Source: Halichoerus grypus (taxonomy: Eukaryota; Chordata; Mammalia; Carnivora; Phocidae). Taken from it: a DNA stretch of 64,000 bases. Each line of letters begins with the position of its first letter. Position 1 is the first letter of the stretch. Below, in pieces: positions 23,221 to 33,560 of the stretch. Location of the stretch: positions 135,407,284 through 135,471,283 of the forward strand of contig NC_135719.1 of NCBI RefSeq assembly GCF_964656455.1. Reading direction: 5' to 3'. The translations under genes and the position numbers were made by a program. Under the pieces are notes generated by a model. That model did not search any database. It was not told the DNA's origin and saw only the letters and a list, made by a program, of their open reading frames with translations.

Positions 23221-23734
23221 CAAAATCTTCAACTGATAGTGAGTGTATTTCCTGTGTTGCTAGTCTCTGAAAGACTTTTTTCCAGCCTACAATACAGTAT
23301 TGTTAACTAGTCACCCCGCCTGTATGCTAGATCGCGAGAACTTACCTTATCTAAAGGAACCTTTTTACCCTATGACCACCGTTTCCCCAGCCCACAGTTC
23401 TGGGGAAGGTGGAGCGGTTGAGGTGGACACTGGCAGAGACCGTGGGTGGAGGCTACACCTCTGCAAGGGGTCTGCTGGGGCAGTAGTGGTTAGAGCTACT
23501 GTGTTCCTCAGTGGCAAAGCCCGTTGGGTTCTCCTGTTGACCCACGGGGAGATGTTCTAGCTTGGGGCATCCCTTTTCATGCCGGGTCCTTTGTACTGGC
23601 ACGTAGAGAGCGTCAATGGAGCCGGAGTTCTGGGCTGGGGTAGAATCACCGGGGGGTCTGGAGCCGAGAGTACAGGTGCACTTGCTGCAGTGGCGGTGCC
23701 TTTGTCTGAGGTGCGGGCATACGCAGATTGCCCA

Positions 23735-23932
23735 CACCCTAGGGTCTCAGTCAGGACGTTGACCGGCCATCCCAGGGCCGTACCTGGGCCCCAGGAAGAG
23801 GCATGAGATGCAGTATCAGCACATGCCTAGGGATGACAATGTGGAGCAGTTGCCTCGGCTCAGGGGTCGGGGCACGGCAGTAGTACGGTCCTGGGGATGG
23901 TCGGTCAACGTCCTGAACGAGGCCCCAGGCTG
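23735..23932. repeat. Long imperfect inverted repeat (hairpin)
   Basis: The core arms 23751-23783 and 23883-23916 match as reverse complements at about 31 of 34 positions, with a 99-base loop. Weaker pairing extends the arms outward by about 16 bases on each side. The arms hold several CpG sites. Confidence 0.9.
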
Positions 23933-24362
23933 CAGGGTGCAGAGCAGCAGAATGTAGCTCTGTGACTCAGGACCCAGAGGACATGGCAAAGTTCCAGCGT
24001 GGCCCCAGTGACAGCGAGTCAAAGGTATGACTTAGTACCCACGGAGGGAGGCACAATGCCATTGGCAGCTCTAGGTCCTGTAGATGACCGACGGAGTCCT
24101 CATCCGCGGGGGGGGGGGGTTAAGGATCAACTCAGGTCCTCGGGGGACAGGTCTCACTGCAAGAAGAGCTCCAGCCTGGAGACTCCATGCAGTTTTATCA
24201 TCTGGGCTCAGCATTGGTGAAGACTAGAAGGGTACTTGGTAGCAAAGACTGTGGATGTTCATGGCAGCAATTAGGTTTTGTGGGGTGGTCCCATTCTCCT
24301 TTCCCCTAGGGGGTGAAATCCCTCGAGGGGATCCTTCTTGGAACCACACGGCCAAATTGCCA

Positions 24363-24530
24363 AAGGAAAACCGCAATGAGATATCACTTCACACCTGTTA
24401 GGATGGCTATTATCAAAAAGACAAGAGAAAACAGATGTTAATAAAGATGTGGGAAAAGAGAACCCTGGTGAACTCTTGGTGGGTATGTAAATTGCAACCA
24501 CTGTGGTGAACAGCACTGAGGGATGGTGAG
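24363..24530 (+). mobile_element. Internal L1 ORF2 fragment, plus strand
   Basis: CAATGAGATATCACTTCACA, CCTGTTAGGATGGCTATTAT and TCTTGGTGGGTATGTAAATTG match the C-terminal part of L1 ORF2 in the opposite orientation to the surrounding L1. It lacks both a 3' end and a tail. Confidence 0.85.
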
Positions 24531-24716
24531 ATCCTTTCTATGCTTTTCTAGGGGACCATCCTGGGTTTCTGGGCTCCTGATGCTTCTTCGTTGTAACCCA
24601 GAGCTTTCTCAAAGTTAGTTGTCAGTTTGTAATTGTTTTTTTTCATTGCTTTTGTTGTTTTTGGGGGGAGAATATGAGTGTTGGGACCTCCTAATCCATC
24701 ATCTTGATGATGTCAC

Positions 24717-25999
24717 TTAAGATCTTCTTTTCAAAGTGATCTCTTTAGTAGAAGAATCCAGCATATTTTTATTTATGTAAAACCTAATGTGTTTATACTT
24801 TCATCTTATAATCTTATATTGTACTTGTTCACACTTCCTTTACCCTATTTTTCTCTTTTTCTGTTGCTCATTTATGTTGATTTGAACAAGTTATTTTGTA
24901 ATCCAGTTTTTCCCTTGTCAACTTAGATATTCTATTGCACATACACAAATATGCACATCTCTTTTACCCTTACAATCACTCAAACATATTTATGCACTAT
25001 TGTATGAAAAAAATACTATGTGTTTTCCCTTCCAGTTCACTAAATTCCCTCATGATCCTGCATTTAACTCAATAAGATAAAACTGTTAGAATTATTTTAT
25101 TACAGTGTTAATGTCAGATGCAACTTTTAGAATATTATACTCATCTTCATTAAATTAAAAAAACAAACTTTCATTGCTTAGTAAAGAAGGACCCAGTGAT
25201 AAATCTGAAAATACTTATACAAACAAGTGAGAAAGGGCTCATGGAAGTGCAAAAGAAGAGGTAAAAGAACCAAACAGAAGTAGTTATGATCAAATGTGTA
25301 AATTTATTTTTAAAAACATTTATTTGGAAATATAGTTAAAAAGTAATTCATTCAAGTCATAAAATCTGAATAACACGGATGAAACAAGCAACTATTTTTT
25401 ATATAAATAAAAATGTAGCTTTAGATAATAAAAGTAAGTCTATATCAGATTGTACCTTCCACTATGTGTTACTTGATTATTCTACTTCACCAGCCAGAAG
25501 TACAAATGAGTCACAGTCACTTATATTTTTAATTAGGGTCCAAGTTCTAACCACCTAACCTATTAAATAATTCAGAGTCTCCATGTCCAGGCTTTGTTCC
25601 ACTATCCTGGCTTCAGCCCATCTCTTCATCCACACTTAAAAAGGGCTCTAAATGCTTATTCAGACCTGATTCCAATTTCCAGGGAGTGTGACAAATGGAG
25701 TCTGATTAAGTTCACTATTGGTTTCCTCTCTTCTTTTATCCCTCTAGTTTTACCATTGAAAAATAGTCATGACATTCATGAAGAACACCTGTCGACTAGT
25801 AGAAGGGGGATTTGTTCATTCTGATACCTGTGAATAATGATGATCAGCCCTTGTATCTTGTTTATGCATCCTTTACTTCCTACTGATGTGGTCAACAACT
25901 GTTTTGAATGCACTGTAATTATCCCAAGTGGTCAAATTGAAGGGAATTCTATGCTTAGCCACGTGAGTTGGAACCTGTTCTGTGATAGACTATAACTGT

Positions 26000-26000
<1 letters not shown>
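24717..26000. other. No recognised gene or repeat
   Basis: AT-rich, unique-looking DNA of about 1.3 kb. Open frames are short and have no recognisable family. Confidence 0.45.

Positions 26001-26031
<31 letters not shown>
26001..26031. repeat. (CA)15 microsatellite
   Basis: Perfect CA dinucleotide run, likely length-variable between individuals. Confidence 0.98.
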
Positions 26032-26034
<3 letters not shown>

Positions 26035-27340
26035 TTCTCACTGTCCATCCACTCATACTTGTTCCTGTTCCCCTTCTCTTTCTCTACTTTCCCTTCTCAG
26101 AGTCCCCCACCCCCAAAGTTTTCACAATCAAACTTCACTTCCTACCAGAAGTTCAGACATCATTCCCTCAGCAAAATTTCTCCACTCAGGTTTTCTTTAG
26201 CTTTTCCATATTAGAAAATCTTGGGAGGTATCATCCTATTTTATAAGAAAGGTTCTAATAATACTGAACTTCAACAGGAAAAAAGCCAGAGAAACCATCC
26301 CTTGCCTCCCAAGAGGTAACAACTTCATGAAAATACACCAATGTCCTTCTAGGGGATCAGCTCTACTCCCAAGGGTCTTTGAAGAGTGACCTTCATTAGA
26401 TCATGACACGCCTGCAACAGGAGGCCTACTTACCTTACCTTTGCATAATCTTGAAGAGCCATTCAAGAATTCTAGAAAGCGTAAAGAAAATTCTAGCTAG
26501 GCACCTTCTGAGTTCTTAAGAATTAAACAATTTGCTCTCTTCTTAAGCCAAAGCATTTTAAGTTCTACCTCACCAGGCAAGGGGATGGCGGCCTGGGGTA
26601 AGTTGTCTTCAGAATTCTTACAGGGGTTGACATTCATGGAAGCATGAAAATATACCATTCATGAATAGAGGATAGGACTAGGAATAGCTTTTAGATGACA
26701 TATGATTTCAGCTTTACAGTTAACAAAAACAGGAAATAATTTATAAACTCTTATATGAGATATGTTTTATCTAATCTTAATTTGTGAATTTTGATGATAC
26801 AGGTATTTTTATAAAAGAAAAATTTGTAAATGTTTCTTCTTCCAAGTTAGTCTTGAATAAGGGATTGAATGAAGTCAAACAACATAACTAATTCTGGGAT
26901 ACATTCCTAGAGTACTTTGGGGTTATGTTTATTCCTCAGAAGGGAACTAGTTTCTAGAAGCTATTTAAACACCAGGGTTTGAAAATAACTGTAGTGATCA
27001 GGAATAGAAGTTATCTATGTGTGTCTTCGTGACTGTTAGGAAAAATAACTTCTAGAGATTTGGTTGGGGACCATTCTCCAATATTTAAAGGAAAACATTT
27101 CAATATCTGGGGGATATAACTGAATACTTAAGTGGTACCCATGATCAGACAGGACCATCCTTTAGAGAGATGTGAAATAAAATCCGTAAAGACTATTTTA
27201 TCCTATTGATGACCTACAGGGTCATAAGTTCTTGGAAATAAAGCCTAATGTTTTTGGTCCCTAGCTCACATGAATCTGTTTTTCATATGTTAACATGAGG
27301 CATCTTTTTCTTAATGCTGTAAGACAATTTAGAGAAGAAG
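26032..27340. other. No recognised gene or repeat
   Basis: Unique-looking sequence of average to AT-rich composition. No SINE, LTR or coding signal was recognised. Confidence 0.45.
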
Positions 27341-27442
27341 ATGGATTTCTGTAGATAATTCTGGATTCAAAAGCTGTGAAAGCTTTTGAATATCTCTAAT
27401 ATCTCTAAGCCTTGGTTTTCTCTTTTAAAAAACATAGGGATT
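27341..27442 (+). mobile_element. MIR, left part
   Basis: CTAAGCCTTGGTTTTCTCTT followed by AAAAAACATAGGGATT is the MIR core (consensus CTCAGTTTCCTCATCTGTAAAATGGGG, which I shorten here). The element continues at 28110 after a 653-base insertion. Confidence 0.7.
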
Positions 27443-28095
27443 GCCTATAACACCCAGTGCTCCATTCAATACATGCCCTCTTTAATACCCATCACCAGGC
27501 TAATATGCAAACAATGAATCATGGAACACTACATCAAAAACTAATGATGTAATATATGGTGATTAACATAACATAATAAAATTTTTAAAAAAAGAAAATA
27601 GAAGGGACAATACGAGAAAGTTAGAGGACGAGTATAGGAGGTCCAACATCCAAATAATAAAAGTCCCTGAAAAAAGAGAATGGAAACAACAAAGAAGACT
27701 GAATCATTAAAGAAAGAAGAGAATTTTGAAGAATTAAAAATTCAAGTATCTAAATCTAGAGGTCCTGCTGAGTGTCAAACACAATGAAAGAAAATCTACT
27801 GACTCTAGGACACATCATGAAATTTCAGAACAATAAGGATGAAGAAAGATTCAGAGAGAAAAATCAGGTTCTATAGTGAGGATCAGGAATTGAATAATAC
27901 TGGACTTCTCAACAGCAGCACTGGGAGGTAGCATAGGAAGCTGAAATAATACCATCAAAACATTAGAATGAGAGGACTCTGCTGCCCAGCGGTATCAGAG
28001 TTCTCCAGAGAAATAGAGCCAAGGGGCACTATATATCCTATTGGGTATGTAAGTGTATAATTGTACATATTTATGGAAATATATAAATGGATTTT
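27443..28095 (+). mobile_element. Twin-primed L1 insertion with probable 3' transduction
   Basis: The insertion is flanked by a duplication ending AAAAACATAGGGATT (27428-27442, and 28104-28118 after the A run). Its left part, 27443-27496, is carnivoran L1 3' sequence in minus orientation. At about 27503 the adjoining L1 3' text continues in plus orientation (CAATGAATCATGGAACACTA, CATCAAAAACTAATGATGTA) up to AATAAA at 27575 and an A-rich stretch to 27600. This is the pattern of 5' inversion. Another 495 bases follow before the final A run at 28101. They resemble old L1M/HAL1 text (GAGGTCCAACATCCAAATAA) and then other sequence (AGAGTTCTCCAGAGAAATAG). The simplest reading is an L1 transcript that ran past its own poly(A) site and carried flanking DNA. 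Confidence 0.75.
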
Positions 28096-28109
28096 TCTTT
28101 AAAAAAAAA

Positions 28110-28270
28110 CATAGGGATTATAATCCTATTTGCTGTGTGATTGTGAAGGATAAATTATACCAATTATGTGCAAGTATCTAACCTAATCCCTGTCACAGAG
28201 GTGACATGGACAAATTATTTCCCTGACATCTTTCTTGCCATGTAATTATCTGATTTCAAAAATCTAAGAG
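28110..28270 (+). mobile_element. MIR, right part
   Basis: CATAGGGATTATAATCCTAT, GATTGTGAAGGATAAATTAT and CTAACCTAATCCCTGTCACA continue the MIR begun at 27341, which confirms that the 653 bases between are an insertion. Confidence 0.75.
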
Positions 28271-29934
28271 GCCAATTAGCTGTCTCATATTTTTCACTTT
28301 AAATGTAAACAGAGTCCCCTGAAAAGGTGAAATAAAACAATATTTGGTTTACTTGGTGACTGTCTTTCCAAGAATCAAAGATTGCAAGGAAAAGAAAGCA
28401 ATTCCAAATAGTTAAAAAAAAAAAAAAAAGAGGACAGAGAATGTGGTCAGGCCTGGGAGGGGCTCGTCACAGCAACTGGCCTGCCATTGGATAAAAAGGT
28501 AATGTTTATCCTCGTCCTCTTCAGACTAGCCTGCTCTCTTCCCTTATAGCTTGACCTGGCTGCCCCAGTTAGTTTCATTTCTCAATGCCCCAAATTATGT
28601 GGACATGCTGACCCAGAAACCACAGCTAATTTATCTAGTAGCTTCTGGTACAATTTGTCTGCCTGATTCAGACTTTCTGGGTGAAAAGTCCACCCCTCTG
28701 GTTTCATTTTCCCTGAGGGAATTGGGCAGCTGAGGGGGAGGGATAGGGCAGGTTACCTAGTCCAGGAACCCCCTCTCCAAGACAGTGAGTGGGTTGGTCA
28801 AGTTCTCTGTGAAGGGAATTTGAGACAAGGAGAAAACGTTGACCATTTCACATACATTCACCTCATGAGAGGGCCAGACGTACACAAGAGGGCTGCCAAC
28901 CACGCACTCACCTTTTCAGAAGAAATAGAATGGTTACTACTTTATGTGACAGATCGCTAAGCTTGTATCTCAGGGTACGATGCAAAATGATTGGAAATCC
29001 TTGGATGTTGTGGCCCAGATCAAGTCTTAGTCATATACCACCCACCTTTGTTTTTCACTGTTTCTTTTTAGCCAGCTCTTTTACGTCCAAAACCAATTTG
29101 TCTATTTCTTCTTTCAATAATTAGCAGATGCAAAATACAAATGGCATGGTCAGTAAAAGTATTCACCTGAGCCCAGTGATCTATCTGGAAAATGACTAAG
29201 GAAATACAAATCCACTACTATAACACTAAGCCCCTTTTCTCCTTCTAAAAAATAAATTTAAATATCTTATTTCTATTTATATTTAAATAAGGGTATATTA
29301 AAATGCACATTATGAGGACATCCCGGATTGCACAAATCATGCATTTTCTATGTCATTTCAAGTATATTAATTCAAAACCTAACAAAAGAATTTTTTCCCT
29401 CTTGCACCTCAGTGATGAGCTAATCTATGAAAAAAAATGCAACATCTGCTAGAGCTATAAAACAAATGAAAAATTAATTAGGTATTTGAAGGTCTCCTTT
29501 TGAGACAATGGAGTTTAGTCGTGTCTTAAATCCTCTTATAGCTTAAACTGTGTGTTCAGTCTGGAAAAGATCTTCCCTTGTTTCCTGATCATTGTGTTTT
29601 CAGATCATTTTCTTCGTTTTGGCTGGCCTCGGAGTTTTGGTTCGAGGAGTTGCAATGTCCTTCACTAAGTTACAAATGCTCCCTCAGCATTCTGAAAGCC
29701 AGCTAAGAACGTCTCCACGTCTTTAATAGCTTTCTTGTTTTTAATCTTTCAGTACTAAGATAGTTTGTGGGGGAAAATGTATACACACACAGTTAAGTGT
29801 TTGGTGAGTATCTATTTTGCACCTTGCTTATGGCTACTTTTCAAACTTCCTTTTGCCTTCCTGTTGGTTCTCTTAATTCTGATGTATCACACTTCAAGAT
29901 ACTTCCTCACGCACAAGTATTTGCCAAAATACAT
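28271..29934. other. No recognised gene; A17 run
   Basis: Unique-looking sequence. It holds a run of 17 A at about 28413-28429. The GC-richer part 28440-28760 could be an unrecognised LTR, but I cannot name it. Confidence 0.4.
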
Positions 29935-30245
29935 ATAGAAAATATTTTTAAGCACCAAGTAACATGCTAGGTGCCAGGATTATAGAAATAAATTTAAAGA
30001 ATAACAGTTTCCGCCTTCTGAGAAGTTTGCACAATAAAGCTTAATATAAAAATGCAGTGTGTTGAACAGTTTGATGAAAGTTTGTTACAATCTGTGGAGG
30101 CTTTTATCTCCAGAGTCATTAACTCACTTGCAGATTTAGTGAAGGTTTCTAAGAGGGGAAGACTCCCAGTATGTGTTTGGAAAAATGAGGAGAAGTTAAT
30201 TTGTCAGAGTGGGTGGGAGATGTTCCAGGTAGTAGAAGAGAATGG
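29935..30245 (+). mobile_element. L2 fragment
   Basis: AAGCACCAAGTAACATGCTA, GGTGCCAGGATTATAGAAAT and, later, GGGAGATGTTCCAGGTAGTA follow the order of the L2 3' region. The 70-codon frame at 30052-30264 lies in this element and is not a gene. Confidence 0.65.
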
Positions 30246-30354
30246 ACAAACATCTGTGTTGTGAATGTCAGGAGACATTTTCGAGCATCAAAGTACTTTA
30301 TATATTTGGAGCATAAACGGTAGCTATGATACAGTGCTCTCGCTCTCACTCTTT

Positions 30355-30390
30355 CACATACACACACACGAACACACACACGCACACGCA
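30355..30390. repeat. CA-rich microsatellite
   Basis: Imperfect CACACA run with GAA and GCA interruptions. Confidence 0.93.
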
Positions 30391-31298
30391 AAGCAAAAGC
30401 AGTGAAGAAAAAATAAAAGTGTCTGAACTTTATACTGACAGAATTTCTCAACACATATTTGTGGGCAAGGGCAAGGGAAGATTAACTTTCCTGACAGTCC
30501 TAAGAAGAAAAACCTTTCTTCGTTCAGGAGCTTGAAGGTGTGTTCCTCAAACTCTATGTCACTTTCTTCCCTCCAAAACTCTAACCACAGTGGAGCAGCC
30601 TCAGTGACAGTTGTCCCAAATGCCACCGGACCTTCCCTAGGCCCAGAACAATTTTCAAACCAAGAACCACATGAGCCTTAACGCTGGGCAAATAAGAAGA
30701 CAAGTGTCGTGCAGCGGGCAAACTGCTGTATGGTTTTCAGGTTCATAATTTTTTTTAAAAAGCAGGTTAATTACATTCCTTGAGTTCATTTCCTGTGGCT
30801 AGTCAGCACAGAAGGGTACCTGACCAAAGCACCAAAAGATTGTCACAGAATTCACTTTTGTTTCCTTCTTTCCCAACATCTGGTAACCCCAAAATGTTTA
30901 TCCTCAGGTTAGTCCTATAATCCCTCCCTTCCTGTATTGAATCAGAAGGGAGATATTGGGAATAACTGAGTTGGCAGGTGGTAATCTTCTATGAGGCTGA
31001 GCCCATGCGATTTAAATGAGTGTTTCAAGCACTCATTCTTGAATGAGATGTCTTGCCCCTATGGCTTATCTTTCTTGCCAAGCCCAGAAAATTTTCAAGA
31101 TTTAGGTCTTGTACATTTGATATTTGAAAAATATTCTTTTATGTAACATACGTTATATAATCATATGTTCTCGTTATAGAAAATTTTCAAATTATAGAAA
31201 ATTACATAGAAGTAAACATAAATCAGGCATAATCATTCAACCCCCTGGTGTTTAACTGCTCTGAGACTTTTGATCCATTATTGCTAATGTTTTACCTA
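30391..31298. other. No recognised feature
   Basis: Unique-looking sequence. Open frames at the left are extensions of the CA repeat. Confidence 0.45.
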
Positions 31299-31705
31299 TA
31301 TATTAGTTTGCTAGACTGTTAGAACAAAATACTACAGTTCAGTGCCCCACACAAGAGAAATGTATTGTCACAGTTCTGGAGGCCAAAAGTTCAGGATATT
31401 GGTAGAATTGGTTCCTTCTGAGAGCCTTGAGAGAAAAGTCTGTCACTGGTCTCTCTCATGGGCTTATAGATGGGCTGTTTTGTGTCTGTGTCTTCTCATC
31501 ATCTTCCTTCTGTGAGTGTTTCTGTGTCCAAACTTCCTCCTTTCATAAAGACACCAGTCATATTGGATTAGGGCCCACCCTGATGACCTCATTTTAACTT
31601 GATTACCTCTGTAAAGACCTAACTCCAGATAAGCCACATTCTGAGGTAATGGGGGTTAGAACTTCAACATAGAAATTTGAAGGGGACACAATTCAACCCA
31701 TAACA
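31299..31705 (-). mobile_element. MLT1-type solo LTR (MLT1B-like)
   Basis: The minus strand begins TGTTATGGGTTGAATTGTGT and includes AATCAAGTTAAAATGAGGTC, GGGTGGGCCCTAATCCAATA and TGACTGGTGTC, an almost complete MLT1B-like LTR that ends CTAATA near 31300. Flanks ACCTA (31294-31298) and GCCTA (31706-31710) may be the 5-base target duplication, which would make this a solo LTR. It is in the same orientation as the related copy at 18621-18972. Confidence 0.9.
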
Positions 31706-31875
31706 GCCTAATTGAGATCAAAAGGCAGTTTGACATTCTGTGCTTATTTTTTATTGAACATATTATAATGAGAACATTTTTCCATATTATTAACAGATCT
31801 CCAAAAGGAGACACTTTAAAAATATGTAAAAGAAAACAAAATGTTTGTGATGAATTAAGTGAAAGTTTAAAAAAA

Positions 31876-32075
31876 TTTTTTTTTTTTTTTTTTAAGATTT
31901 TATTTATTTGTGAGAGAGACAATGAGAGACAGAGAGCATGAGAGGGAGGAGGGTCAGAGGGAGAAGCAGACTCCCTGTTGAGCAGGGAGCCCGATGTGGG
32001 ACTCGATCCCGAGACTCCAGGATCATGACCTGAGCCGAAGGCAGTCGCTTAACCAACTGAGCCACCCAGGCGCCC
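31876..32075 (-). mobile_element. SINEC, type A, minus strand
   Basis: A T17 tail is at the left and the head ends CCAGGCGCCC at 32075. The duplication TAAGTGAAAGTTT is at 31856-31868 and 32076-32088. Confidence 0.96.
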
Positions 32076-32145
32076 TAAGTGAAAGTTTTAGAATAATATT
32101 ATGCCAGTTGAAAATAAGTTTACAAATATATTTGTGTGTGCATAT

Positions 32146-32275
32146 TCTTTCATATATATATACATATGTATATATGTATATATATATAAAAGCATATATA
32201 TATATGTATATATAGCCTCTCTTTTTAAATATGTGTGTGTGCATGTATGTGTGTTTGTGTATGTGTATCTGACTG
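32146..32275. repeat. (TA)n/(TG)n microsatellite
   Basis: TATATACATATG units pass into TGTGTGTGCATG units. Open frames on both strands, rich in Tyr and Ile, come from the repeat. Confidence 0.95.
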
Positions 32276-32719
32276 CATGTCTGTCTATCTGTGTGGAGAA
32301 CTGTGACGGAACAGGCTTCGATGGATCAGCATATGGGCATGTGTGTGATTCTAGAACTGGATAAAGCTGGTTAGAGCACAGATCCCACAAAGTTGAGAGA
32401 AGAACTTTCATTCTTCTGGCTTCTTTACTTCCTGCCTCCAACAGGAAAATAAAGTGGGGTGAAAGGGGACATATGAGGGGTCAGAGGATTCTCCTCTTAC
32501 TTTCTCTGAGATTGTCTGTGCTGTCTTGTTCTGGAATGCTGAGAGATGACCAACATCCAGAGTTTGTTCTCAATCCATCTTCAATGCTGATGAACTTGAT
32601 TAAAGAAATTTACCCTGTGTCTTCGACAGTTTTTTTAACCAAAGTTTAACTTATGGGCGGGCCTTTTGTGCCGTAAGTTTCACTTTATATTTTAATGGGA
32701 ATATTGTTCAGCTTTCTTT
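32276..32719. other. No recognised feature
   Basis: Unique-looking sequence of average composition. Confidence 0.45.
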
Positions 32720-33165
32720 GCATTATGTTGCAATGAAAAACAACCCCCAGATTTTAGTGACGTTAAATACAAAGGTTTATGTATCAGTGATGTTACATGT
32801 TCTTGTTCCTATGACTTCAATCCGTATGGTCTTCGCTTAGAGACCTAGGCTGAGGAAGAAGTCCCTACCTGAACATGCAACTCCTATGAAAGATGGATGA
32901 GAGAGAGAGAGAGAGGGAGGGAGAAAGAGAGAGACGTGTGGAGGAGAGAGAGAGTGAGCACAAACAGACCCTTGTGATCTTAAAGCTCTGCTTAGGCATG
33001 TCGCCCATCACTTGCATTCATAGTGCACTGACCAAAGTTTATGGCCAAGACTTATATCCGTCGTAAGGAAATATAATCATCTTATAGGGAGATACTGCAA
33101 TTCACATGGTGTTGGGTGAGAGTATGTTAATTAACCTCTCACTGGAATGACAATCTACCACAGTC
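32720..33165 (-). mobile_element. Probable MaLR-like LTR fossil
   Basis: The plus-strand text AAAAACAACCCCCAGATTTTA, with one base shift, then AGTGATGTTACATGTTCTTG, GAGACCTAGGCTGAGGAAGA, GAAATATAATCATCTTATAG and ATACTGCAATTCACATGGTG matches the reverse of a common MLT1-related LTR. The GA microsatellite at 32897-32955 is inserted in or grew within it. Confidence 0.55.
32897..32955. repeat. (GA)n microsatellite
   Basis: GAGAGA runs interrupted by GGGAGGGAGAAA and ACGTGTGGAG. Confidence 0.95.
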
Positions 33166-33560
33166 CACCTTTTTGGTTTTTTTGGTCATAGAGATCCTTT
33201 CCTCTTGGACATAAAATACACCCATGTATTCTTGAAGAGAAACATAACAATGATCTCATCCAATCATAGCATTAGGCCCAAAGACCAGAAACTTGTACTC
33301 TCTACATAACATGCAGATCAGTCTCCTGTTTATGCAGAAATTGATGAACCATACAGGTAAATCATCTGTTCCCTCCCCACAAACATACTCAATGTAGCAT
33401 GGTGGATAAAAGGCAGGGTAAACACAAGTAACATTCTTACTCAGAAAGAGGGATAATGGGAGGCCTACTGAGGCCTCTGGGCCAAAGCAATTCTGAAACA
33501 CTGCTCTGCAGATGTTTGAAGGACTTGCAGCCCTGGGAATAAGGAATGCTGGTTGGTTAG
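33166..33560 (-). mobile_element. Possible ERVL-type internal remnant next to the LTR
   Basis: ATGATCTCATCCAATCATAG, GCATTAGGCCCAAAGACCAG and the later GGAGGCCTACTGAGGCCTCT recall non-coding internal sequence found beside MaLR LTRs. No retroviral reading frame can be recognised. The 81-codon minus frame at 33256-33501 has no family. Confidence 0.4.

Larger units (their letters stand above)
23285..24716 (-). mobile_element. Old L1, 5' end region joined to a 3' region piece, minus strand
   Basis: Read on the minus strand from 24716, the text GTGACATCATCAAGATGATG then GATTAGGAGGTCCCAACAC is the start of an old L1 5' untranslated region. It is followed by GC-rich, CpG-containing sequence (24250 to 23400), typical of old L1 5' regions although no exact consensus was recalled. 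At 23285-23395 the minus-strand text GGTGACTAGTTAACAATACTGT is an L1 3' region. ORF1 and ORF2 are absent between them. The block stands out strongly from the AT-rich surroundings. Several short open frames cross it on both strands, and none is called. Confidence 0.55.

Noticed and set aside
30052..30264. 70-codon open frame
   Set aside because: It lies inside an L2 fragment.
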